From Rubritepida sp. (GTDB lineage: Bacteria; Pseudomonadota; Alphaproteobacteria; Acetobacterales; Acetobacteraceae), in contig SKWC01000375.1 in the NCBI GenBank assembly GCA_007129145.1, positions 1 to 5,958 on the forward strand: DNA of 5,958 nucleotides. The letters are read 5' to 3'. Of this stretch, positions 1 to 5,958 are shown one piece after another. The translations under genes and the position numbers were made by a program. Each line of letters begins with the position of its first letter. Within the stretch, counting starts at the first letter, position 1. Below the pieces are notes generated by a model. It ran no database searches. It saw only the letters and a list, made by a program, of their open reading frames with translations, and was not told the origin of the DNA.

Positions 1-425
1 CCGGCCAGGACGCCGCGGCCTTCTCCCATGCGGTGAATGTCTACGCCAACCTCACCGGCGCCAACGCGTTCACCGGCTTCCTGACCATCTCCGGCTCGGA
101 CTACGACGACACCTTCTTCGCCGGCAGCGGCGGGTCGGAGTTCCATGCGACCAAGGGCTCGGACCAGTACACCTTCGGGGCTGGCGAGGACGTGCTGAAG
201 TTCACCAGCATCGCGCAGTCGGACGGCGAAACCTACACGGACGTGATCAACGGGTTTGAGTTCGGCGTGGACAAGCTGGACTTCAGCCTGCTGTCGGGCA
301 GCGTCACGCTGTCCAACACCGGCGACATCCTGGAGATCGACCTGGATGGCAATGACGTGATCGACATGCAGGTGGAGATCGTGGGCCTCAGCACCTTCGG
401 CGGCTCGCTCGACACCCTGATCTGA
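1..425 (+). CDS. RTX/serralysin-type calcium-binding secreted protein, C-terminal fragment
   Basis: The reading frame is open from base 3 and the true start lies left of the window; 140 residues and the stop are visible. A GTG at 33 is internal, not a start. The fragment has degenerate RTX-like glycine/aspartate turns (GSDYDDTFFAGSGGSEF, then KGSDQYTFGAGEDVLKF). These are followed by the pattern typical of serralysin C-terminal domains (Peptidase_M10_C): DVINGFEFGVDKLDFS and then DLDGNDVIDMQVEIVGL. Such domains form a calcium-stabilised parallel beta-roll and carry the uncleaved C-terminal signal for type I (ABC/MFP/TolC) secretion. The extreme end DTLI, an acidic residue followed by hydrophobic ones, resembles those signals. 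The catalytic or adhesive N-terminal part is outside the window, so the full function (protease, other hydrolase, adhesin) is unknown. No type I transporter genes are visible here. Confidence 0.85.
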   Translation, partial: GQDAAAFSHAVNVYANLTGANAFTGFLTISGSDYDDTFFAGSGGSEFHATKGSDQYTFGAGEDVLKFTSIAQSDGETYTDVINGFEFGVDKLDFSLLSGSVTLSNTGDILEIDLDGNDVIDMQVEIVGLSTFGGSLDTLI

Positions 426-450
426 CGCACCCACCCGGGTGACACATCGG

Positions 451-484
451 AAGGGGCGCCCTCACCGGCGCCCCTTCTTCTTTT
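451..484 (+). terminator. Rho-independent terminator of the RTX-type gene
   Basis: A perfect 10-bp stem (AAGGGGCGCC at 451-460 pairing with GGCGCCCCTT at 467-476) with a 6-base loop is followed by a pyrimidine/T-rich run ending in TTTT (475-484). It lies 26 bases after the stop at 425, as expected for a plus-strand terminator. On the minus strand the hairpin also follows the sulfotransferase stop at 497, but there it lacks a U-run, so it would be at best a weak terminator for that convergent transcript. Confidence 0.85.
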
Positions 485-496
485 CCAGCCCCGCCC

Positions 497-1255
497 TCAG
501 CCCCGGCTGAAGCGCGGCGCCAACTCCCAGATCATGCGGTCCAGCCGGGTCAGGCGCAGCATCTCCTCCATCGCCTCCTCCGGCACGGCCTCCTCCTCAT
601 GCGGCTCCAGCCCCGGGGCGGCGTCCTCGCGCGTGTTGTCGCGCGGCATGCGCTCCAGCGCCGGCAGGCCGAAATCCTCGGCCACGGTGTTGTAGACGCG
701 GGTGATCTCGGACAGGTCGCCGAACACATGCATGTGCCGGAGGTTGCGCAGCGCCTCCTCGATGATGCGCATCTCGCTCACCTCGCGCCGGGTGCGCATG
801 TCGATGTGGATGGTGCGGCCGTCGCGGACCGTGGTCCAGTAGGGGCCGGCCAGGTAGCGCGCCATGGTGTTGTTGATGGCGTCCTGAACCGCGCCCTCGG
901 GGGCGCGCAGGAAGCCCAGCAGCCCGCGCTCCCTGGCGATGCGCGGCTGGATCAGCTGGTGGCGCTCCACCACCTCCCGGCTGTGGCGGCGGCAGAAGTG
1001 GTAGAAGGACAGCAGCCGCGCCACGGGCTCGCGCAGGATGGTGAAGCGCAGCACCTCGCCGGGCAGGTCCGCGAAGTCCGAGGCGCGGAAATGCCCGGAG
1101 AACACCTGGTAGTCCGGCGCGCGGGCGGCATGCTGCTGCGCCTCATGGGAGAAGCGCCAGGGGAAGATGCGCTCCCGCGGGACGGCGGCGACCAGTTGGT
1201 TGTGGATGCTGGTGCCGCCGGTCTTGGGCAGGTGCAGGAAGATCAGCCGGCGCAT
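497..1255 (-). CDS. PAPS-dependent sulfotransferase (Sulfotransfer_2-like family)
   Basis: This 252-residue protein probably transfers a sulfuryl group from PAPS to a hydroxyl or amine of a carbohydrate or small molecule; the acceptor cannot be inferred. The 5'-phosphosulfate-binding loop is P10-K-T-G-G-T-S16, right after a hydrophobic beta-strand (LIFLHL). The 3'-phosphate-binding segment is ILREPVARLLSFYHF (73-87), with R75 and S83 as expected ligands. FSGHF (52-56) contains H55, which by position could correspond to the catalytic base of heparan sulfate 2-O-sulfotransferase-like enzymes. NNTMARYLAG (128-137) and the C-terminal LDRMIWELA (238-246) are also family-like. There is no signal peptide or membrane segment, so it is likely cytoplasmic or peripheral. 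The ATG start puts the PAPS loop at the usual N-terminal distance. No clear Shine-Dalgarno precedes it. It begins 12 bases after the aminotransferase stop, which suggests translation coupled to that gene. Confidence 0.85.
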   Translation of the reverse strand: MRRLIFLHLPKTGGTSIHNQLVAAVPRERIFPWRFSHEAQQHAARAPDYQVFSGHFRASDFADLPGEVLRFTILREPVARLLSFYHFCRRHSREVVERHQLIQPRIARERGLLGFLRAPEGAVQDAINNTMARYLAGPYWTTVRDGRTIHIDMRTRREVSEMRIIEEALRNLRHMHVFGDLSEITRVYNTVAEDFGLPALERMPRDNTREDAAPGLEPHEEEAVPEEAMEEMLRLTRLDRMIWELAPRFSRG

Positions 1256-1267
1256 GCGGCGACCGGG

Positions 1268-2659
1268 TCAGACCGCCGTGATCGCCTCGCGCCGCAGCGC
1301 CACGGCCAGCTCGTCCAGGGTGGCGGTGAAGCGCGCCAGCATGTCCGTGATCTCCTCGGCCGAGATGACCAGCGGGGGCGAGAAGGCGATGCTGTCATTG
1401 GGCAGGGTGCGGCAGATCAGGCCATGCCCCTCGGCCAGCTTCACGAAGCGCGGGCCGATCTTGCGGGCGGGGTCGAAGTTGCGGCGCGCCGCCTTGTCCT
1501 CGACCAGCTCCACCGCGCCGATCAGCCCCATGCCGCGCGCCTCGCCCACCAGCGGGTGGTCGGCCAGGGCGCGCAGCCCGTCCTGCAGCACGGGGGCCAC
1601 CTGGCGCACATGGCCGATGATGTCGATCTCGTCGTAGATCTTCAGCGTCTCGACCGCCACGGCGGCCGGCACGGGATGGCCGGAGTAGGTGTAGCCATGG
1701 CCGAAGGTGCCAAGCCCCGCGCTGCCATCGGCCAGGCCTTCGAAGACGCGCTCATTCACCATCACCGCCGAGATCGGCAGGTAGCTGGAGGACAGCGCCT
1801 TGGCGCAGGTCAGGATGTCGGGCTGCATGCCGAGCGACTGGCTGCCCCAGTAGCTGCCGGTGCGGCCGAAGCCGCAGATCACCTCATCGGCCACCAGCAG
1901 CACGTCGTGCTTCTTCAGCACCGCCTGGATCTTCTCGAAATAGGTGGCGGGCGGGATGATGACGCCGCCCGCACCCATGATCGGCTCGGCGAAGAAGGCG
2001 GCCACCGTCTCGGGGCCCTCGGCCTCGATCATCGCGTCCAGCTCGGCCGCCAGGCGGGTGGCGAAATCCTCCTCGGACTCGCCGGGGTGGGCGTTGTGGT
2101 AGTGGTGCGGCGTGCCGGCGTGCAGGATGCCCGCGATCGGCAGGTCGAAGAATTTGTGGTTGTAGGGCAGCCCGGTGAGCGAGGCCGAGGCGATGGTCAC
2201 GCCATGATAGCCCTTCAGCCGCGCGATGATCTTCTTCTTCTGCGGCCGGCCGATGGCGTTGTTGAAGTACCAGATCATCTTGATGGCGCTGTCATTCGCC
2301 TCGGAGCCGGAGTTGGCGAAGAACACCTTGCTCATCGGCACCGGGGCGCGTTCCAGCAGCATCTCGGCCAGGTCCACGATGGGCTCATGGGTGCGGCCGG
2401 TGAAGGCGTGGTAGAAGGGAAGCTGGCGCATCTGCCGCGCCGCCGCCTCGACCAGGCGCTCATTGTGGAAGCCGAGTGCCGCGCACCACAGGCCGGCCAC
2501 CGTCTCGATGTAGCTGTTGCCCTGGTCGTCGAAGACGCGCACGCCCTCGCCGCGGGTGATGACCAGCGGGCCGTTCTTCTGGTGGGCGCGGGCGTCGGTG
2601 TAGGGGTGCAGCACGCTCGCGACATCGCGGACGGCCGTGGAATTGCGGGGTGGGGTCAT
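1268..2659 (-). CDS. class III aminotransferase (amine:pyruvate / omega-transaminase type)
   Basis: A 463-residue PLP enzyme of fold type I expected to move an amino group from an amine or omega-amino acid to pyruvate or another keto acid in the cytoplasm. Visible family features: G56-L-W58-C in the substrate pocket; SGSEAND (117-123) binding the PLP phosphate; Y151-H-G stacking on the cofactor; E225-P; the D258-E-V segment whose Asp binds the pyridine nitrogen; A286-K287-A with the Schiff-base lysine; H321-GYTYSGHP; and R417, a candidate flipping Arg for carboxylate substrates. The spacing closely matches Chromobacterium amine:pyruvate transaminase (from memory W60, K288, R416), and putrescine-pyruvate (SpuC-like) and taurine-pyruvate enzymes are related, so the exact substrate is open. 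An in-frame start at 2890 would give 540 residues but adds low-complexity sequence and runs into the divergent gene. The ATG at 2659 has AGGA 10 bases upstream and gives normal family length. Confidence 0.92.
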   Translation of the reverse strand: MTPPRNSTAVRDVASVLHPYTDARAHQKNGPLVITRGEGVRVFDDQGNSYIETVAGLWCAALGFHNERLVEAAARQMRQLPFYHAFTGRTHEPIVDLAEMLLERAPVPMSKVFFANSGSEANDSAIKMIWYFNNAIGRPQKKKIIARLKGYHGVTIASASLTGLPYNHKFFDLPIAGILHAGTPHHYHNAHPGESEEDFATRLAAELDAMIEAEGPETVAAFFAEPIMGAGGVIIPPATYFEKIQAVLKKHDVLLVADEVICGFGRTGSYWGSQSLGMQPDILTCAKALSSSYLPISAVMVNERVFEGLADGSAGLGTFGHGYTYSGHPVPAAVAVETLKIYDEIDIIGHVRQVAPVLQDGLRALADHPLVGEARGMGLIGAVELVEDKAARRNFDPARKIGPRFVKLAEGHGLICRTLPNDSIAFSPPLVISAEEITDMLARFTATLDELAVALRREAITAV

Positions 2660-2669
2660 GGTCGTGCCG

Positions 2670-2673
2670 TCCT
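2670..2673 (-). promoter_or_regulatory. ribosome binding site of the aminotransferase
   Basis: AGGA on the minus strand lies 10 bases before the ATG at 2659. It supports that start over the far upstream in-frame ATG at 2890. Confidence 0.5.
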
Positions 2674-2695
2674 GCTTTGGCCTTCGGGGGGGCCG

Positions 2696-2725
2696 AGTGT
2701 AGGCTGAACGGGCATGGGGCGTCAC
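2696..2725 (-). promoter_or_regulatory. candidate sigma-70-like promoter for the aminotransferase-sulfotransferase unit
   Basis: Read on the minus strand, GTGACG (2725-2720; 4 of 6 to TTGACA, with the TGAC core) is separated by 18 bases from TACACT (2701-2696; 4 of 6 to TATAAT). A transcript starting near 2689 would have a leader of about 30 bases before the ATG at 2659. Position and spacing are sensible, but matches of this quality can occur by chance. Confidence 0.3.
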
Positions 2726-2737
2726 GCGCCGCCTGCC

Positions 2738-2746
2738 GAGGGGAGA
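2738..2746 (+). promoter_or_regulatory. ribosome binding site of the molybdoenzyme
   Basis: The purine run GAGGGGAGA sits 10 bases before the ATG at 2757 and supports that start. The resulting N-terminus goes straight into the family's HWG motif. Confidence 0.65.
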
Positions 2747-2756
2747 CAGACCGGGC

Positions 2757-5045
2757 ATGACCGAGATCAAGCCGCACGCCGCCCATTGGGGCTTCTTCGA
2801 CGCCGTGACCGAGGGCGGGCGGCTGGTGGGGGTGCGCCCCTTCGGGCAGGACCCGGTGCCCGCCACGCTGATCCACAGCCTGCCCGCCACGGTGCACAGC
2901 GCCGCCCGCGTGGACCGGCCCTACATCCGCAAGGGCTGGCTGGAGGGGCGGCGGCGCGGCGCGCTGCGCGGCGGCGATGCCTTCGTGCCCGTCTCCTGGG
3001 ACCGCGTGACGCGGCTGCTGGCCGAGGAGATCGCCGCCACCCGCGCCACCCATGGCGATGCGGCGATCTTCGGTGGCTCCTACGGCTGGTCCTCGGCCGG
3101 GCGCTTCCACCACGCCAAGAGTCAGCTACAGCGTTTCCTGGGCCTGGGCGGCGGCTACACCAGCAGCATCAACGCCTATTCCTACGCCACCGCCCAGGCG
3201 CTGGTGCCGCATGTGCTGGGCACCAACGAGGTGGTGCTGGGCCGCATGACCGACTGGGCCGCCATCGCGCGCCACGCGAAGCTGATGCTGTGCTTCGGCG
3301 GGCTGGCGGCGAAGAACGGCTATGTGACCTCGGGCGGCTCGGCCATGACCTATGGCCCCAACATGCGCGCCGCCGCGGCCGCGGGGGTGCGGATGGTCAA
3401 CATCTCGCCCTATCGCGGCGACACCGAGGATGCGCTGGCCGCCGAATGGGTGCCCATCCGCCCAGGCACGGATGCGGCGCTGATGCTGGCCATGCTGCAG
3501 CACATCGTGGCCCTCGGCCGCGAGGACCGCGACTTCCTGGCGCGCCACTGCGTGGGGTGGGAGAAGCTGCGCCCCACGCTGGAAAGCCGCACGCCGGAAT
3601 GGGCGGAGGCCATCACCGGCATCCCCGCCGCCACCATCCGCGACCTGGCCGAGCGCTGCCTGGACAACCCCACCATGCTGACGGCGGCGTGGTCGCTGCA
3701 GCGCGCCGACTATGGCGAGCAGCCCTATTGGGCGCTGGTCGCGCTGGCCGCGGCGCTCGGCAGCATCGGCAAGCCGGGGCAGGGCGTGGCCTTCGGCTAT
3801 GGCTCCTCCGGCGGGATCGGCAATCCGCGGCGCGAGTTGCCGGGCATCAGCCTGCCGCCGGCGCGCAACCCGGTGCAGCATTTCATCCCGGTGGGGCGCA
3901 TCACGGAACTGCTGGAACGCCCGGGCGGCACGCTGTCCTACAATGGCCGCGAATTGCCGCTGCCCGACATCCGCATGATCTTCTGGGCGGGCGGCAACCC
4001 CTTCCACCACCACCAGGACCTCAACCGCCTGCTGCGCGCCTGGGCGCACCCCGAGACCATCGTGGTCAGCGAGCCCTGGTGGACCGCCGTCGCCCGCCAC
4101 GCCGACATCGTGCTGCCCGCCACCACCACGCTGGAGCGCAACGACATCGCCCATTCCTCGCGCGACCGCTTCGTCCGCGCCATGCACCAGGCGATCCCGG
4201 CGCAGGGCCAGGCGCGCAGCGACCATGACGCCTTCGCGGACATCGCCGACGGTCTGGGATACCGGGATCGCTTCACCGAGCAGCGCGACGAGGCCGCTTG
4301 GCTGCGCTTCCTCTACGACAAGTGGCGCACCGCCTGCGGCCGCTTCGGCTTCGACGCGCCCGATTTCGACCGCTTCTGGGCCGAGGGCTTCGTGGAGATG
4401 CCCCCGCCCGAGCCGGGCCAGGAATACACCCAGTTCGCGGATTTCCGCGCCGAGCCCGAGGCGCATCCGCTCGACACGCCCTCGGGCAAGGTCGAGCTGT
4501 TCAGCGAGACCATCGCCGGCTTCGCCCTGCCCGACTGCCCCGGCCACCCCGCCTGGATCGCGCCGCGCGAATCCCTGCTGGAGGCCGCGGAGGATGAGCT
4601 GCACCTGCTGTCCTACCAGCCGCCCACAAGGCTGCATTCGCAGCTCGACCCCGGGCCGATCGCGGCCGCCGACAAGATCCAGGGGCGCGAGCCCCTGCTG
4701 ATCCACCCCGAGGATGCGGCGGCGCGCGGGCTGCAGGATGGCCAGGTGGTGCGGGTGTTCAACGCGCGCGGCGCCTGCCTCGCGGGGGTGCGGCTGGATG
4801 CGAAGCTGCGGCGCGGGGTGGTGCTGCTGGCCACCGGCGCCTGGTATGATCCGCTGGAACCGGGCGTGCCGGGCAGCCTCTGCGTGCATGGCAACCCGAA
4901 TGTGCTCACCGCGGATGTGGGAAGCTCATCGCTGACCCAGGGGCCGTCGGCGCAATCCTGCCTGGTGCGGATCGCGCCCTGGGAAGGGCCGCTGCCCGAG
5001 GTGCGCGCTCATATCCCGCCCGCCATCGAGGAGATGCCCGCTTGA
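2757..5045 (+). CDS. molybdopterin oxidoreductase, biotin sulfoxide / DMSO reductase (BisC-like) family
   Basis: A 762-residue molybdenum enzyme of the DMSO reductase family, expected to bind a bis-MGD cofactor and reduce an S- or N-oxide. E. coli BisC is about the same length. H10-W-G begins the family pattern. There is no CxxC iron-sulfur motif near the N-terminus, as expected for BisC/TorA/DorA. GGSYGW (106-111) supplies Y109 and W111, equivalents of the DMSO-reductase active-site Tyr and Trp, and S142 in NAYSYATAQ (139-147) is the expected Mo-ligating serine. WAGGNPFHHHQD (410-421), SEPWWTAVARHADIVLPATT (438-457, ending with the ATT/T region) and LERND (459-463) match the pterin-binding core. 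The C-terminal dinucleotide-binding domain spans about 614-740, with NARG (669-672) and HGNPNVLTADVGSSS (711-725). No Tat or Sec signal is present, so it is probably cytoplasmic like BisC, unlike periplasmic TorA/DorA. Candidate roles are rescue of oxidised biotin or methionine sulfoxide, or reduction of another oxide; the substrate cannot be fixed from sequence. Its TGA stop overlaps the next gene's start. Confidence 0.92.
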   Translation: MTEIKPHAAHWGFFDAVTEGGRLVGVRPFGQDPVPATLIHSLPATVHSAARVDRPYIRKGWLEGRRRGALRGGDAFVPVSWDRVTRLLAEEIAATRATHGDAAIFGGSYGWSSAGRFHHAKSQLQRFLGLGGGYTSSINAYSYATAQALVPHVLGTNEVVLGRMTDWAAIARHAKLMLCFGGLAAKNGYVTSGGSAMTYGPNMRAAAAAGVRMVNISPYRGDTEDALAAEWVPIRPGTDAALMLAMLQHIVALGREDRDFLARHCVGWEKLRPTLESRTPEWAEAITGIPAATIRDLAERCLDNPTMLTAAWSLQRADYGEQPYWALVALAAALGSIGKPGQGVAFGYGSSGGIGNPRRELPGISLPPARNPVQHFIPVGRITELLERPGGTLSYNGRELPLPDIRMIFWAGGNPFHHHQDLNRLLRAWAHPETIVVSEPWWTAVARHADIVLPATTTLERNDIAHSSRDRFVRAMHQAIPAQGQARSDHDAFADIADGLGYRDRFTEQRDEAAWLRFLYDKWRTACGRFGFDAPDFDRFWAEGFVEMPPPEPGQEYTQFADFRAEPEAHPLDTPSGKVELFSETIAGFALPDCPGHPAWIAPRESLLEAAEDELHLLSYQPPTRLHSQLDPGPIAAADKIQGREPLLIHPEDAAARGLQDGQVVRVFNARGACLAGVRLDAKLRRGVVLLATGAWYDPLEPGVPGSLCVHGNPNVLTADVGSSSLTQGPSAQSCLVRIAPWEGPLPEVRAHIPPAIEEMPA
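5028..5033 (+). promoter_or_regulatory. strong ribosome binding site for the TTG-initiated PhoX-like gene
   Basis: GAGGAG lies inside the end of the molybdoenzyme gene, 8 bases before the TTG at 5042. It decides the start: no ATG, GTG or TTG occurs in this frame for at least 40 bases upstream, and this TTG opens directly into a signal peptide. Confidence 0.75.
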
Positions 5046-5101
5046 TCCACCGCCGCAGCCTGCTTGCCGCGCCACTGCTGCTGCCCGGCCTCGCCCGGGC
5101 C
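5042..5101 (+). other. Tat-like signal peptide of the PhoX-like protein
   Basis: Residues 1-20 comprise a short basic segment with paired arginines (HRRSLL), a hydrophobic core rich in Leu, Ala and Pro, and an A-R-A cleavage motif. The motif matches the Tat consensus only partly (His instead of Ser/Thr before RR; Leu-Leu in the hydrophobic positions). A Sec route therefore remains possible. Confidence 0.65.
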
Positions 5102-5958
5102 GCGCCCCCACCCATCGCGCAGGACGACACCACCGCGCCGGGCTGGGCGCGCGACACGCTGATCCGCTGGGGCGACCGCGTCACCTTCGACGCGCCGCCC
5201 TTCGACCCCGGCCGCCCGGACGCCGAGGCCGCGGCCACGCAATTCGGCTGGGATGCGCGCATCGCCGCGCTGGTGATCCCGCCCGAGGCCGCCGACCGCG
5301 TGCCCCGCGCCGTGCTGGCGGTGACGCATCCCACCGTGAACCCGCGCATGGCCTTCCCCGGCGGGGTGGACATCGCGGAAGTGGCGGCGCGCATGCAGGG
5401 TGCCAGCCTGGTCAACCTGGAGCGCCAGGGCGGGCGCTGGATCAGCGTGGATGGCGGCTTCCAGGCGCGGCGCCTGACCGCCGACACGCTCTGCGCCGCC
5501 TCGGGCCCGGCGACGGAAGCGCTGGATGGGTCGGTGCGCGGCGTGCTGGCGGTGCGGGGTGGCGCCGCCACCCCCTGGGGCACGCTGCTGCTGACCGAGG
5601 GCGACCCGGCCCCCTGGGCCAACCGCATCCCCGATTTCGGGCGCGGCCTGGGCTACGGCTGGCTGGTGGAGTTGGACCCGCTGGACCCGCAATCCATCCC
5701 GGTGAAACACGGCGCGGCCGGGCGCTACCCCAAGGCTGACGCAGCGGCCGCGCAAGCGCGTGACGGGCGCGCGGTCGTGTTCATCGCCGAGGCCGGGCCG
5801 GGAGGCTACCTGTTCCGCGTGCTCTCCAACCGGGAGGCGGGCCGCACCGCGCTGGGCGAGGCCAGCCTGGCAGCGGCGCGGCGGGATGGCACACGCCTGA
5901 CCTGGCTGCCCCTGCCCGAGGACGCGCATGCCAACGCGCCGGAAGCCGCGCGCGCGGC
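5042..5958 (+). CDS. PhoX-like (DUF839) exported protein, probably catalytically altered; 3' end beyond window
   Basis: The visible 305 residues start at a TTG that overlaps the upstream TGA (TTGA), so translation is almost certainly coupled to the molybdoenzyme. The N-terminus is a signal peptide: HRRSLL (3-8) is Tat-like, a hydrophobic stretch follows, and an ARA cleavage site lies near residue 20. This fits the Tat export of PhoX phosphatases. The body follows the PhoX scaffold: LIRWGD (40-45), QFGWDARIAALVIP (67-80), HPTVNPRMAFPGG (96-108), a G-S/A-x-V-x-x-x-R then GxW strand (120-133), ARRLTADT...SGPAT (142-158), GGAATPWGT (173-181), GYGWLVELDPLDP (204-216) and DGRAVVFIAE...YLFRVLSN (241-263). 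Active PhoX enzymes use an iron-calcium centre to cleave phosphomonoesters. Here several expected ligand motifs (NHE, the Cys before GG, CEE, HE, GDD) appear replaced, so phosphatase activity is doubtful. The visible sequence is alignable only by eye. Family membership is fairly secure; function is not. Confidence 0.75.
   Translation, partial: MIHRRSLLAAPLLLPGLARAAPPPIAQDDTTAPGWARDTLIRWGDRVTFDAPPFDPGRPDAEAAATQFGWDARIAALVIPPEAADRVPRAVLAVTHPTVNPRMAFPGGVDIAEVAARMQGASLVNLERQGGRWISVDGGFQARRLTADTLCAASGPATEALDGSVRGVLAVRGGAATPWGTLLLTEGDPAPWANRIPDFGRGLGYGWLVELDPLDPQSIPVKHGAAGRYPKADAAAAQARDGRAVVFIAEAGPGGYLFRVLSNREAGRTALGEASLAAARRDGTRLTWLPLPEDAHANAPEAARA

Larger units (their letters stand above)
2660..2756. 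promoter_or_regulatory. divergent intergenic region between aminotransferase and molybdoenzyme
   Basis: These 97 bases separate the two divergent starts and must hold the leftward control elements and probably the rightward ones. Besides the leftward candidate described separately, a weak rightward match exists: TTGGCC at 2677-2682, a 17-base spacer and TAGGCT at 2700-2705. Its -10 matches only 3 of 6 consensus bases and overlaps the leftward -10, so it is not annotated as a promoter. No convincing operator palindrome is seen. Confidence 0.5.

Noticed and set aside
432..441. 10-base palindrome CACCCGGGTG between the RTX gene stop and the terminator
   Set aside because: It is short with no loop, a single copy, and easily explained by chance in GC-rich DNA.
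725..736. Perfect 12-base palindrome CACATGCATGTG
   Set aside because: It falls within sulfotransferase codons for His-Met-His-Val, occurs once, and has no promoter context.
599..2707. 702-codon open frame on the plus strand
   Set aside because: It lies antisense to the sulfotransferase and aminotransferase, is very rich in Ala, Gly, Arg, His and Asp, and has no recognisable domain. It is a shadow of G/C-biased codon use on the other strand.
2660..2890. N-terminal extension of the aminotransferase to an ATG at 2890
   Set aside because: It would overlap the divergent gene by more than 130 bases, cover the intergenic region and give a protein well over family length with unrelated sequence.
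2714..4228. 504-codon plus-strand frame overlapping the molybdoenzyme
   Set aside because: A +1 shadow frame dominated by Arg, Ala, Gly and His, with no family motifs.
3126..4889. 587-codon open frame on the minus strand inside the molybdoenzyme gene
   Set aside because: Same composition artefact; the plus strand encodes an unmistakable BisC-like enzyme throughout.
5009..5929. 306-codon minus-strand frame opposite the PhoX-like gene
   Set aside because: Low-complexity shadow; the plus strand has a signal peptide and ordered family motifs.

Overview
The window is a GC-rich (roughly 70%) stretch of bacterial chromosome with strong G/C preference at third codon positions. The proteins look alphaproteobacterial. 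A Roseomonas-like member of the Acetobacteraceae would fit, but that assignment is an inference from composition and protein style, because no marker gene is present.

Layout. (1) Bases 1-425, plus strand: the C-terminal end of a secreted RTX/serralysin-type calcium-binding protein, closed by a clear Rho-independent terminator (451-484). (2) Bases 497-2659, minus strand: a two-gene unit, read right to left, of a class III PLP-dependent amine:pyruvate-type aminotransferase followed 12 bases later by a PAPS-dependent sulfotransferase. (3) Bases 2660-2756: a 97-base divergent intergenic region with a candidate promoter for the aminotransferase unit. (4) Bases 2757-5958, plus strand: a cytoplasmic-type molybdopterin oxidoreductase of the biotin sulfoxide/DMSO reductase family. 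Its stop codon overlaps the TTG start of a Tat-signal-bearing PhoX-like (DUF839) protein that runs off the right edge.

How the genes may work together. The aminotransferase and sulfotransferase are probably co-transcribed, and the Mo-enzyme and PhoX-like protein are almost certainly translationally coupled. Whether the two divergent units share a pathway cannot be told from sequence. The most unusual item is the PhoX-like protein: it keeps the family scaffold motifs (FGW, GGAATPWGT, GWLVELDPLDP), but by eye it has lost most of the acidic, His and Cys residues expected at the metal centre of PhoX phosphatases. No RNA gene, mobile element, CRISPR array or attachment site was seen.
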